From positions 310,001 through 374,000 of the forward strand of contig DATHXC010000007.1 of the NCBI GenBank assembly GCA_035459965.1: 64,000 bases of DNA, in the 5' to 3' direction. Both the position numbers and the translations under genes were made by a program. Shown here piece by piece: positions 9,293-18,137 of this stretch. This DNA is from DATHXC01 sp035459965 (GTDB lineage: Bacteria; Pseudomonadota; Gammaproteobacteria; Burkholderiales; Methylophilaceae). Within the stretch, counting starts at the first letter, position 1. Each line of letters opens with the position of its first letter. The notes under the pieces were generated by a model. That model saw nothing but the letters and a program-made list of their open reading frames with translations, had not been told where the DNA came from and did no database searches.

Positions 9293-10317
9293 GGCGCTTT
9301 TGCTTCCAGTTTTTTTAAAAAATTCTCGAGTTCAGCAGGCAATGGCGCAACCAGCTTCAACTTCTCTCCCGACAAGGGATGACGTATACCGGTTTCTGCT
9401 GAGTGCAGGAACATGCGTTTCAGCCCGCGCTTTTGCAAAGCCTTGTTCAGCGCAAAATCACCATACTTATCATCGCCCGCAATCGGGAAACCCAGATGTG
9501 CCAGCTGCACTCTTAATTGATGAGTACGACCAGTAATCAACTGCGCTTCCAGCAAGGTGAATTCTCCGAAGTTTTTGCGCAAATGAAAAATAGTTTCGGA
9601 TTCCTGGGTTTCTTCAGTTGCACGCTCGACCACATTGACTCGCCGTTCGCCGTTGGCCGTGTGATGTTTGTGCAAGGTCAGCACCACTCGCTTCTTTTTC
9701 TCCTGCCAATCGCCGTTTACCAGCATCAGATAGCGCTTATCCATATGATTACCACGCATGGCGTCATGCAATGCAACCAGCGCACTGCGTTTCTTCGCAA
9801 TCATGAGTACGCCGGAAGTTTCCCTATCCAGCCTGTGAACCAGTTCAAGGAATTTGGCATGCGGGCGCTCAAGGCGCAATTGCTCAATGACACCACGACT
9901 CACGCCGCTGCCCCCATGCACAGCCATACCTGCAGGCTTGTCCAGGGCCAGCATCGCTTCGTCTTCAAAAACCACAGCATGTTCAAAGCGTGCAGTAACA
10001 GCACGCGGCTGATCGCTTGGAACTTCCGCCACAGTTGCCCGTATCGGTGGAATGCGCACCAGATCACCAAGCACAAGGCGATAGGTCGCATCGATACGTT
10101 TCTTGTTGACCCGTACTTCACCACTGCGCAAAATCCTGTACAAATGACTCTTGGGAACGCCCTTGAGGGTTTTGGTAAGAAAGTTGTCGATGCGCTGACC
10201 TGCACTACCTTCATCGACGGTCAGCATTGCGGAGCTGGTCTCACTGATTCTTGACTCGCTGATTGACTGATTGGTTGTAGCAATCTCTGCTCTACTTGTT
10301 TTGCTTAAATTACTCAT
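9289..10317 (-). CDS. rluC: 23S rRNA pseudouridine synthase (positions 955/2504/2580 type)
   Basis: RluC isomerises specific uridines of 23S rRNA. The 342-residue protein has an RNA-binding S4 domain at about 37-95. The RluA-type catalytic domain follows, with HRLDRETSG carrying the catalytic Asp and with the later block GRTHQLRVQ. The N-terminal 30 residues are Ser/Thr-rich and longer than usual; an internal ATG at 10227 would remove them but has no ribosome site, so I keep the upstream ATG. It is the first gene of the four-gene operon rluC-HAD-Rieske-sppA and is divergent from rne, as in many proteobacteria. Confidence 0.94.
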   Translation of the reverse strand: MSNLSKTSRAEIATTNQSISESRISETSSAMLTVDEGSAGQRIDNFLTKTLKGVPKSHLYRILRSGEVRVNKKRIDATYRLVLGDLVRIPPIRATVAEVPSDQPRAVTARFEHAVVFEDEAMLALDKPAGMAVHGGSGVSRGVIEQLRLERPHAKFLELVHRLDRETSGVLMIAKKRSALVALHDAMRGNHMDKRYLMLVNGDWQEKKKRVVLTLHKHHTANGERRVNVVERATEETQESETIFHLRKNFGEFTLLEAQLITGRTHQLRVQLAHLGFPIAGDDKYGDFALNKALQKRGLKRMFLHSAETGIRHPLSGEKLKLVAPLPAELENFLKKLEAKAP

Positions 10318-10604
10318 CTCACCTATACTATCAGCTCTTGAAGAGAATGCGCTAAGCGCTTCTTTAAGAATGAATTAAGCTTTCTAAAAAATACCGTAAA
10401 AAATACCTTGGTTAACTCGCTCGCCAAATAAAATATGTAGCGATTTTGTAATACAAATTAATGCGCTCAAGCCGCTGCAGAACAATTGCCAGCGCTTGCA
10501 ATATCAAACAATTTCATACCACACATTGGTTTACCAATCTGGTTATACGAGTTTGATTACACAAGCACTGAAGGCGCGGCCCGGATTTGCTGGAAATGTA
10601 GAAT

Positions 10605-10627
10605 CTTAGCCGATAATGACGGCTAAG
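10605..10627. other. Perfect 8-bp hairpin in the rne leader
   Basis: CTTAGCCG (10605-10612) pairs with CGGCTAAG (10620-10627) around a 7-nt loop. There is no T-run, so it is not a typical terminator. It may be an RNA structure or a protein-binding inverted repeat. Confidence 0.6.
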
Positions 10628-10706
10628 CCGAGTTGGAATTAACTGACAGACTCAATGCACTGAGGTGTAAACCAAATAGTTTACGAGAAATTTCGTTAAC
10701 AGATTC

Positions 10707-10745
10707 AATCTGATACCTACACGTTTCGTGTCAGATTCATTTTTT
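10707..10745 (+). terminator. Terminator-like bulged hairpin in the rne leader
   Basis: AATCTGA...CACG pairs with CGTGTCAGATT across a TTT loop, with a 6-nt bulge on the 5' side, and is followed by CATTTTTT. It could be an attenuator or premature terminator of the long rne leader, or a decayed terminator. No gene ends just upstream on the plus strand, which is why it stands out. Confidence 0.4.
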
Positions 10746-10804
10746 ATGTAATGCTTTTTAAATAAAAGAAATCATAAAAAACGGCCGAATAAAATGGCCT
10801 GAGA

Positions 10805-10846
10805 AAGGCCAATATATTAAGGCCAATCTAGCAAGGCCAATGTGTT
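10805..10846 (+). repeat. Three 14-bp tandem units with AAGGCCAAT core
   Basis: AAGGCCAAT occurs at 10805-10813, 10819-10827 and 10833-10841, exactly 14 nt apart, each followed by 5 variable bases. A related GGCC lies just upstream at 10796-10799. The even spacing and variable linkers look more like repeated binding sites than simple slippage. Confidence 0.7.
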
Positions 10847-11022
10847 TATGTAACCTCCTGTAGAGTCATTCTGCTCGCGCAGTATTGATGTTTGCTGTAC
10901 CAATGTTTGTTGATTATTGTGTTAATCATTCATAATTGACTTTAAGTTGGCGCAGCCTGTTACTACTGCTTTAATGATGTCCAGCCCGTCCTAACCTGTC
11001 GCTTCGGTGACAAGGCCTGCAA

Positions 11023-11041
11023 CCCGCTTAGAGCGCGGGAG
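11023..11041 (+). promoter_or_regulatory. Hairpin that sequesters the rne ribosome-binding site
   Basis: CCCGC (11023-11027) can pair with GCGGG (11035-11039). The last three G bases are part of the GGGAG ribosome site (11037-11041) that lies 8 nt before the rne ATG at 11050. The fold would hide the site, giving a simple translational switch. This is inference from pairing only. Confidence 0.5.
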
Positions 11042-11049
11042 TCAACACA

Positions 11050-13812
11050 ATGAAACGCATGTTATTTAACGCGACCCAGTCTGAAGAGCTGCGCGTCGCC
11101 ATCGTCGATGGTCAGAAACTGATCGATCTTGATATCGAATCCGCAGGAAAAGAACAACGTAAGAGCAATATCTACAAAGGCATCATCACCCGCATCGAGC
11201 CTTCGCTTGAAGCCGCTTTCGTTAATTACGGTACTGACAGGCATGGTTTTCTGCCATTCAAGGAAGTCGCTCGCAGCTACTTCCTGAATGACGCTGAAGG
11301 CGGTCGTGCCCGCATCCAGGATGTACTTAAGGAAGGCCAGGAACTGATTGTCCAGGTGGATAAGGATGAACGTGGCAACAAGGGCGCTGCGCTTACCACA
11401 TTCATCTCACTGGCTGGTCGCTACCTGGTACTGATGCCGAACAATCCTCGTGGTGGTGGTGTTTCCCGTCGCATTGAGGGTGAAGACCGCAATGAGTTGC
11501 GCGATGTCATGGCGCAACTGGAAGTACCAAACGGCATGAGCATTATTGCCCGCACTGCCGGTATCGGCCGTAACCTGGAAGAACTGCAGTGGGACTTGAG
11601 CTACCTGCTGCAACTGTGGACAGCGATTGAAGGCGCCTCCACCATGCAAAGCGGCCCTTTCCTGATCTATCAGGAAGGTAGCCTGGTAATCCGCGCTATC
11701 CGCGATTACTTCCAGCCTGATATTGGCGAAATTCTCATTGATACCCCTGACATCCATGAACAGGCTATCCAGTTCATGAACCACGTCATGCCTGGCAATG
11801 TGCCACGCGTGAAGTTGTATCAGGATGAAATCCCATTGTTCTCTCGTTTCCAGATTGAACACCAGATCGAAACCGCATTCTCCCGTGAAGTACGCCTACC
11901 TTCAGGTGGCGCTATCGTGATCGACCATACCGAAGCCCTGGTTTCGGTAGACGTTAACTCCGGCCGTTCTACCAAGGGCAGCGACATTGAGCACACTGCT
12001 TACAACACCAACCTGGAAGCCGCTGATGAAGTAGCACGCCAGTTGCGCCTGCGTGACTTGGGCGGCCTGGTGGTCATCGACTTTATCGATATGGAAAGCC
12101 AGCGTAACCAGCGTGAGGTTGAAAACCGCCTGCGTGATGCGCTGCATTACGACCGTGCCCGCGTACAGACCGGTAAGATCTCACGCTTTGGCCTGCTGGA
12201 ACTGTCACGTCAGCGCCTGCGTCCTAGCCTGGGTGAAACCAACCATATCCCTTGCCCACGCTGTCATGGTACTGGTCATATCCGCGGTATAGAGTCCACT
12301 GCCCTGCATATCCTGCGCATCACACAGGAAGAAGCAATGAAAGAAAACAGCGCGATCATCCAGGTGCAATTGCCTGTTGAAGCGGCTACTTTCCTGTTGA
12401 ACGAAAAACGTGCTGATATCCACAAGATTGAAGAGCGCATGGGCGTACAGGTTGTACTGATCCCCAATGTTCATATGGAAACACCGAACTACAGCATTGT
12501 GCGCGTACGCCATGATGATGTGACCGAAGAAACAACGCGTGCCAGTTATGAAATGGTTGAACTGCCTTCAGAGAGTGAAACTGTAGCCTCTGCAGCACAA
12601 GAGCCAAAACCAGTACGTGTCGAAGCTGCAGTCAAGGGCATTACCCCAGCCACTTCAGCCCCTATCTCTGTCGAGAAGCCAGCACCGGCTGCGCCCACAG
12701 TATCCTTGTTTAGTCGCATCAAAAATTTCCTTGGTCTTGCAGATGCAAAACCGGAAGAGGAAACCAGGCAGGAACAAAAGACGCGCAGCGATAACAACCG
12801 CAACAACCGTAATAATCGCAGCCGCAATAACCGTAATGCCCGTGGTGACCGTCCTGAGCGCAGCAATACAGAGCGTACCGGGTCTGATCGTACAAGTGCT
12901 GATCGCTCTGCTAATACTGCCCGTCCAGCGGGTCCGGCTGGTGAGCGTAATGAACGTGCTAATGACCGCAATGCTGACCGCCAGGCACGTCCACAAGAGC
13001 CAAGGCAGCCTAAGCCGCAGCAGCAACGGCCTCAGCAACAGCGTCCTGAAAATGTTGAGCGTGATAAAGCAGCAGCTCAGCCAAATCAGCCGCAGTTAGT
13101 ACAAACAGAAGCCAATGGCAATGAAGTGAATGGTGAAGTGCGTAACGAGTCTCGTGGTGGCCGCCGTGGCCGCAATGGCCGTCGTGATCGCGGACCTCGT
13201 AATGAAAATGGTCAACGTGACAACGCTCCACGCCAGAACGCTAGTGGTCTGGATGAAAACAGCCAAGCAACGCAGCCTGAGCAGTTTGCACCTGAGAAGT
13301 TTGCAGACGTTCAGGTACAAGATGTTCGAGCACAAAATATTGAAGCCCAGAACAATCAAGTAGCTGAGCCAGTTGCCAAACCTGTCATCATAGACACACC
13401 AGCGTTTGAAACTGCCAGAACTGAAGTTGCAGCATTAGAGACTCCGGTTGAAACAAAGGCAGCCAAGCCAGTCAGGGAAAGCAAGCCGGAGGTTACCGCT
13501 GAGTTGAATTTTGAACAACCTAGCCTTGAAGCTCCGGCCGAGACTAAGTCAGAGCCCAAGCAAGAAGCACAGGCTGCAGAAAAAGCGGACAAAAAGCCGC
13601 GTGCACCGCGCCGCCCTGCTGCCAAAGCCAAGCCAGCTGATCTGGCAGCGAGTGGCCTGCAGCTGGTAGAAACAAAATTTGACGCTATCAATGTGCCAGA
13701 AGCTCCAGTAGTTGCAGCTGAGAAGAAACCACGTAAATCTGCTGCATGGCAACAAAAAGCCTCTGAAGCAGCAAAAGAAGAACCGTTGGTGATCGTTCAG
13801 ACACAGAAGTAA
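11050..13812 (+). CDS. rne: Ribonuclease E
   Basis: Endoribonuclease that starts most mRNA decay and processes rRNA and tRNA precursors at the inner membrane. The catalytic half (about 1-500) has the S1 domain at about 35-120, the metal-binding Asp301 and Asp344 (E. coli 303/346), and the Zn-link CPRC with Cys402 and Cys405 (E. coli 404/407). The C-terminal half is disordered. It begins with an amphipathic segment LFSRIKNFLG near 553-562, which resembles the membrane-targeting helix of RNase E. Arg/Asn-rich RNA-binding stretches follow at about 575-605 and 701-720. Length is 920 residues. It is monocistronic, with a long structured leader and its own terminator. Confidence 0.96.
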   Translation: MKRMLFNATQSEELRVAIVDGQKLIDLDIESAGKEQRKSNIYKGIITRIEPSLEAAFVNYGTDRHGFLPFKEVARSYFLNDAEGGRARIQDVLKEGQELIVQVDKDERGNKGAALTTFISLAGRYLVLMPNNPRGGGVSRRIEGEDRNELRDVMAQLEVPNGMSIIARTAGIGRNLEELQWDLSYLLQLWTAIEGASTMQSGPFLIYQEGSLVIRAIRDYFQPDIGEILIDTPDIHEQAIQFMNHVMPGNVPRVKLYQDEIPLFSRFQIEHQIETAFSREVRLPSGGAIVIDHTEALVSVDVNSGRSTKGSDIEHTAYNTNLEAADEVARQLRLRDLGGLVVIDFIDMESQRNQREVENRLRDALHYDRARVQTGKISRFGLLELSRQRLRPSLGETNHIPCPRCHGTGHIRGIESTALHILRITQEEAMKENSAIIQVQLPVEAATFLLNEKRADIHKIEERMGVQVVLIPNVHMETPNYSIVRVRHDDVTEETTRASYEMVELPSESETVASAAQEPKPVRVEAAVKGITPATSAPISVEKPAPAAPTVSLFSRIKNFLGLADAKPEEETRQEQKTRSDNNRNNRNNRSRNNRNARGDRPERSNTERTGSDRTSADRSANTARPAGPAGERNERANDRNADRQARPQEPRQPKPQQQRPQQQRPENVERDKAAAQPNQPQLVQTEANGNEVNGEVRNESRGGRRGRNGRRDRGPRNENGQRDNAPRQNASGLDENSQATQPEQFAPEKFADVQVQDVRAQNIEAQNNQVAEPVAKPVIIDTPAFETARTEVAALETPVETKAAKPVRESKPEVTAELNFEQPSLEAPAETKSEPKQEAQAAEKADKKPRAPRRPAAKAKPADLAASGLQLVETKFDAINVPEAPVVAAEKKPRKSAAWQQKASEAAKEEPLVIVQTQK

Positions 13813-13827
13813 TGTTGTTTGAATTTG

Positions 13828-13876
13828 CCTGCATTAAATGCAGGTTGGCAAAAAACCCCGATTCGTCGGGGTTTTT
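13828..13876 (+). terminator. rne terminator preceded by a palindrome
   Basis: AAAAACCCCGA (13851-13861) pairs with TCGGGGTTTTT (13866-13876) across a TTCG loop, a classic rho-independent terminator. Just upstream, CCTGCATT and AATGCAGG (13828-13844) form a second inverted repeat with a one-base centre. Confidence 0.93.
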
Positions 13877-13928
13877 GTTTTATGGTATCGATATTCAGTA
13901 ATGAGTCCTGAAGGCGCTTATAGTATTT

Positions 13929-15764
13929 ATGAAAACCAGCAATAAAGCACAAGACCTACTCCAGAGCATCTTTGGCTATAGCGAGTTCCGCGGCAGGCAA
14001 CAGGCGGTTGTCGAGCACATGGTCGCGGGTGGCGATGCACTGGTGCTGATGCCAACAGGCGGCGGCAAGTCGCTGTGCTATCAAATACCCGCCATATTGC
14101 GTGATGGCCTGGGTGTGGTGGTATCGCCACTGATCGCGCTTATGCAGAACCAGGTAGAAGCCTTGCAGCAATTAGGTGTAAAAGCGGCTTTCATGAACTC
14201 CAGCCTTAGCGCAGAAGAAACCTATGAAGTGACGTCGCGTATCCTGAGTGGCGAAACCACCATTCTTTATGTAGCGCCAGAACGCCTGATGGCGAGCAGT
14301 TTCCTGAGTTTGCTGGATCAAGTGCAAGCCAGCGTTGGCCTGGCCGTGTTTGCCATTGATGAGGCGCACTGCGTATCACAGTGGGGCCATGATTTCCGCC
14401 CTGAATATCGCCAGCTCACTGTGCTGCATGAGCGCTTCCCCAATGTGCCGCGTATCGCCCTGACAGCGACTGCAGATGCGCCTACGCGTGCCGAGATCAT
14501 TGAGCGTTTGTCGCTGGAGAATGCCGAGCAGTTCATCTCTAGTTTTGATCGCCCTAATATTCGCTACCGCATTACCCAGAAAAATAATGCCCGTCAGCAA
14601 TTACTCAACTTTCTTGAAACAGAACACGCCGATGACGCTGGCATTGTGTACTGCCTGTCGCGCAAAAAAGTAGAAGAAACCGCTGGCTGGTTGCAGGAAA
14701 AAGGCTGGAAAGCGCTGCCCTACCATGCTGGGCTGGATGCCAAAGTGCGCGAGGCTAACCAGCGCAAGTTCCTGCGTGAAGAAGGCATTATCATGGTGGC
14801 TACCGTGGCATTCGGCATGGGTATAGATAAGCCCAATGTGCGCTTTGTGGCGCATCTTGATTTGCCCAAGAGCATGGAAGGCTATTATCAGGAAACCGGC
14901 CGCGCTGGGCGCGATGGCTTACCTGCCAATGCCTGGATGACCTACGGCCTGGGTGATGTGGTTTCCATGCGCCAGATGCTGGATTCGGGTGATGTGCCAG
15001 AAGAACGCAAACGTGTCGAGCGCCAGAAACTGGATGCCCTGCTCGGCTTTTGCGAATCCACCAGTTGCCGTCACCAGACCTTGCTGCGATATTTCGGAGA
15101 AGAGCATCCGGGAGACTGCGGCCAGTGCGACAATTGCCTGGAGCCTGTCGATACCTGGGATGCAACACATGCAGCTCAAATGGCCCTCTCGTGCGTCTAT
15201 CGTAGCGGCCAACGCTTCGGCACAGGCCACCTGATCGATATATTGCTCGGCAAAAGTACTGCGCAAATCGAAAGGTTCCAGCATCAAAACATTACGACCT
15301 TTGGCATCGGCAAAGACCTCAACCAATCGCAATGGAGCAGCGTGTTCCGCCAGCTCACCGCCGCGGGCTTACTGGAAGCAGATATTCAAGCCTACGGTGG
15401 ATTAAAGCTAACCGAAGCCGCACGCCCTATCCTGAAAGGCGAGCAAGAAGTATGGCAACGCCGCGATGTCGAACCGGCCAAACGTAACATCAGTAAAACC
15501 GAGCGCAGCGCCAGAGCCCGCGAAGCATTTGCCGGTGCCAATGAAGACCCGCTATGGCAGGCACTTAAAGCAAAACGCATGGAACTGGCGAAGGATCAAG
15601 GCGTACCGCCTTATGTGATTTTTCATGACAGCACCCTGCTGGAAATATTGAATCAGCGGCCAGGTAATTTGACTGAGCTAGGTAAAATTACGGGTGTGGG
15701 CCAGGCGAAGTTGGCTAAGTATGGCGATGATTTTTTGCAGGTGCTGGAAGATAATCCTAGCTAA
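13929..15764 (+). CDS. recQ: ATP-dependent DNA helicase RecQ
   Basis: 3'-5' superfamily 2 helicase of the RecF recombination and replication-fork repair pathway, 611 residues. Walker A is PTGGGKSLC with Lys47, and the DEAH box at 144-147 is followed by the RecQ aromatic-rich loop (SQWGHDFRPEY). Motif VI is QETGRAGRDG. The RecQ-Ct region carries four zinc-ligand cysteines (C-x16-C-x2-C-x2-C pattern). An HRDC domain follows at about 525-605. All domains of a full-length RecQ are present. It converges with uvrB; no clear terminator is visible in the 157 nt between them. Confidence 0.96.
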   Translation: MKTSNKAQDLLQSIFGYSEFRGRQQAVVEHMVAGGDALVLMPTGGGKSLCYQIPAILRDGLGVVVSPLIALMQNQVEALQQLGVKAAFMNSSLSAEETYEVTSRILSGETTILYVAPERLMASSFLSLLDQVQASVGLAVFAIDEAHCVSQWGHDFRPEYRQLTVLHERFPNVPRIALTATADAPTRAEIIERLSLENAEQFISSFDRPNIRYRITQKNNARQQLLNFLETEHADDAGIVYCLSRKKVEETAGWLQEKGWKALPYHAGLDAKVREANQRKFLREEGIIMVATVAFGMGIDKPNVRFVAHLDLPKSMEGYYQETGRAGRDGLPANAWMTYGLGDVVSMRQMLDSGDVPEERKRVERQKLDALLGFCESTSCRHQTLLRYFGEEHPGDCGQCDNCLEPVDTWDATHAAQMALSCVYRSGQRFGTGHLIDILLGKSTAQIERFQHQNITTFGIGKDLNQSQWSSVFRQLTAAGLLEADIQAYGGLKLTEAARPILKGEQEVWQRRDVEPAKRNISKTERSARAREAFAGANEDPLWQALKAKRMELAKDQGVPPYVIFHDSTLLEILNQRPGNLTELGKITGVGQAKLAKYGDDFLQVLEDNPS

Positions 15765-15921
15765 ATGTACTGCCCTGTCATCGGCTCTGGTATTGCCTCG
15801 CAGGGCTGTTGTTTAAAGTGCAAAGCTAACGCATATCGAGAAGCGCCTTATCTGCAAGGGGCATGTCCGCCGAAATAAGTACAACGTGACTATTAACCTA
15901 TGTCTCGAGTACTCCTAAGAT

Positions 15922-17958
15922 TCAAGACATTTCGTCCGGAATTTCGGCGCCATAAAATTTCGCCTTCATTTTTTTGAGTTGATCTCGGTAATCAGCGGCT
16001 TTTTCAAATTCCAGATTCTTGGCACTGTCGTGCATGGCCTTTTCTACACGCTTGATCTCCTTGAGGATCTGCTTCTCGCTCAGTGCTTCGTAGCTGGCCT
16101 GGTCTTGTGCGGCTTTGCGTTCGCGTTGTGCGTCATCTTTATCGTAAACGCCATCGATAATATCCTTGATACGTTTGACGATGCCTTTCGGCACGATGCC
16201 ATTGGCTTCGTTAAACGCCATCTGCTTCTTGCGGCGGCGGTCGGTTTCGTCCATCGCCGCTTTCATGGAGCGGGTAATCCTGTTGGCGTAAAAAATCACC
16301 TTACCGTTGAGGTTACGCGCGGCGCGGCCTGAGGTCTGAATCAGCGAACGCTCGGAGCGCAGGAAGCCCTCTTTATCCGCATCCAGCACAGCCACCAGTG
16401 ACACTTCCGGGATATCCAGGCCTTCGCGTAACAGGTTGATGCCCACCAGCACATCGAACTCACCCAGGCGTAAGTCGCGGATGATTTCCACGCGTTCTAC
16501 CGTGTCGATATCCGAGTGCAGATAACGCACCTTCACGCCATGCTCAGCCAGGTAATCAGTCAGGTCCTCCGCCATGCGCTTGGTCAGCGTGGTCGCCAGC
16601 ACGCGCTCCCCCACTGCCACGCGCAGCTTGATTTCTGATAACAGGTCATCTACCTGTGTATCGGCAGGCTTGACGGTGATTTCAGGGTCTATCAATCCAG
16701 TCGGCCGCGCAATCATTTCTACCACCTGCTCCTGATGCGTAGCTTCGTAATCAGCAGGCGTGGCCGAGATGAATACACACTGGCGCATGATCTTCTCGAA
16801 TTCCTCGAATTTAAGCGGGCGATTATCCAGCGCCGATGGCAAACGCCAGCCGTAATCCACCAGATTTTCCTTGCGCGACTTATCGCCTTTGTACATGCCA
16901 CCCACCTGCGGTACGGTGACGTGGCTTTCATCGATAATCATCAAGGCGTCTTGCGGCAGGTAATCGATGAGCGTGGGTGGCGGATCGCCAGGGTTACGGC
17001 CAGATAGATGGCGTGAGTAGTTCTCGATACCTTTACAGAAACCGATCTCATTGAGCATTTCCAGGTCAAAGCGCGTGCGCTGTTCTATGCGCTGCGCTTC
17101 GACCAGCTTTCCGGTCTTGATATAAAAATCCACCCGGTCCCGAAGCTCAGCCTTGATCTTCTCCATGGCCTTGATGGTGGTTTCGCGTGGCGTGACATAG
17201 TGGCTCGATGGGTAGACGGTATAGCGCTGGATCTTGTTGAAAACTTCGCCAGTAAGCGGGTCGAACATGGTGATGGATTCGATCTCGTCATCAAACATGG
17301 AGATACGCACCGCAGTCTCATTATTTTCCGCAGGAAATACGTCGATCACATCGCCACGCACCCTGAATGTCCCGCGCGAAAAATCGAACTCATTGCGGTC
17401 ATACTGCATGCCGACCAGGCGCTCTATCATCATGCGCTGGGCGATTTTTTCACCCACCGTCACATGCAGCACCATGCCGTGGTAATCCACCGGGTCGCCG
17501 ATACCGTAGATGGCGGAAACCGTAGCGACGATAATGCTGTCCTCCCGCTCCAGCAGCGCCTTGGTGGCAGAAAGTCGCATCTGCTCGATATGCTCGTTGA
17601 TGCTGGAATCTTTCTCGATGAACAGGTCACGCGATGGCACATACGCTTCTGGCTGGTAGTAGTCGTAATAGGAAACGAAATACTCCACTGCATTATGCGG
17701 AAAGAACTCGCGAAACTCCGAATATAGCTGGGCGGCCAGTGTCTTGTTGGGTGCCATCACAATGGCCGGGCGGCCAATACGCGCAATGACGTTAGCCATG
17801 GTGTAAGTCTTGCCTGAGCCTGTCACACCTAGCAGCGTCTGGAACTTCATGCCCTGATTGATGCCTTCGGTCAGCTTGTCTATGGCTTGCGGTTGATCAC
17901 CTGCTGGGGGGAATGGCTGATAAAGCTGAAATTTGCTGTTTGGGAATGTGACAATCAC
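15922..17958 (-). CDS. uvrB: Excinuclease ABC subunit B
   Basis: Damage-verification helicase of nucleotide excision repair; it is loaded by UvrA and recruits UvrC. It has 678 residues. Walker A is GVTGSGKT with Lys50. The beta-hairpin that clamps DNA is recognised by the tyrosine-rich stretch YFVSYYDYYQPEAYVP. Motif II is IIDESH, and SGRAARN is motif VI. The C-terminal UVR coiled-coil (EFEKAADYRDQL) binds UvrC. The start is a GTG with only a weak ribosome site; the resulting N terminus matches other betaproteobacterial UvrB proteins. No SOS box was identified by eye upstream. Confidence 0.96.
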   Translation of the reverse strand: MIVTFPNSKFQLYQPFPPAGDQPQAIDKLTEGINQGMKFQTLLGVTGSGKTYTMANVIARIGRPAIVMAPNKTLAAQLYSEFREFFPHNAVEYFVSYYDYYQPEAYVPSRDLFIEKDSSINEHIEQMRLSATKALLEREDSIIVATVSAIYGIGDPVDYHGMVLHVTVGEKIAQRMMIERLVGMQYDRNEFDFSRGTFRVRGDVIDVFPAENNETAVRISMFDDEIESITMFDPLTGEVFNKIQRYTVYPSSHYVTPRETTIKAMEKIKAELRDRVDFYIKTGKLVEAQRIEQRTRFDLEMLNEIGFCKGIENYSRHLSGRNPGDPPPTLIDYLPQDALMIIDESHVTVPQVGGMYKGDKSRKENLVDYGWRLPSALDNRPLKFEEFEKIMRQCVFISATPADYEATHQEQVVEMIARPTGLIDPEITVKPADTQVDDLLSEIKLRVAVGERVLATTLTKRMAEDLTDYLAEHGVKVRYLHSDIDTVERVEIIRDLRLGEFDVLVGINLLREGLDIPEVSLVAVLDADKEGFLRSERSLIQTSGRAARNLNGKVIFYANRITRSMKAAMDETDRRRKKQMAFNEANGIVPKGIVKRIKDIIDGVYDKDDAQRERKAAQDQASYEALSEKQILKEIKRVEKAMHDSAKNLEFEKAADYRDQLKKMKAKFYGAEIPDEMS

Positions 17959-18137
17959 TTAAATGTAACCTTTATATAAGACTTTCATTCTAGCAGGGCT
18001 ATGCCCGAACTTTAGCCACTATTTCGAGTCATTTATGCAGGCTCAGCAGTAAATTAATATGGAGGCCCAGTCGGAAGCGACAAAGGCTGAATACCATATT
18101 ACATAAATAAAATATAAATCAATATTGGGGATATGAC

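Larger units (their letters stand above)
10318..11049. promoter_or_regulatory. Divergent rluC / rne leader region (732 nt), no protein gene
   Basis: No convincing coding sequence is present. The stretch holds several structures: a perfect hairpin at 10605-10627, a bulged hairpin followed by a T-run at 10707-10745, three AAGGCCAAT repeats at a 14-nt period (10805-10841), and a hairpin at 11023-11039 that covers part of the rne ribosome site. A TTGACT at 10936-10941 could be a -35 element for rne, but its -10 partner is poor. A long structured 5' leader is expected for rne because RNase E of E. coli controls its own mRNA through its leader. Confidence 0.6.

Noticed and set aside
10805..10846. 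Possible CRISPR-like repeat array
   Set aside because: Units of 14 nt with 5-nt linkers are far too short for repeats and spacers, and no cas genes are in the window.
12546..13691. Several long open frames on the minus strand inside rne
   Set aside because: They are shadows of the Arg/Asn-rich and Ala/Glu-rich C-terminal half of RNase E. They are low in complexity and have no ribosome sites.
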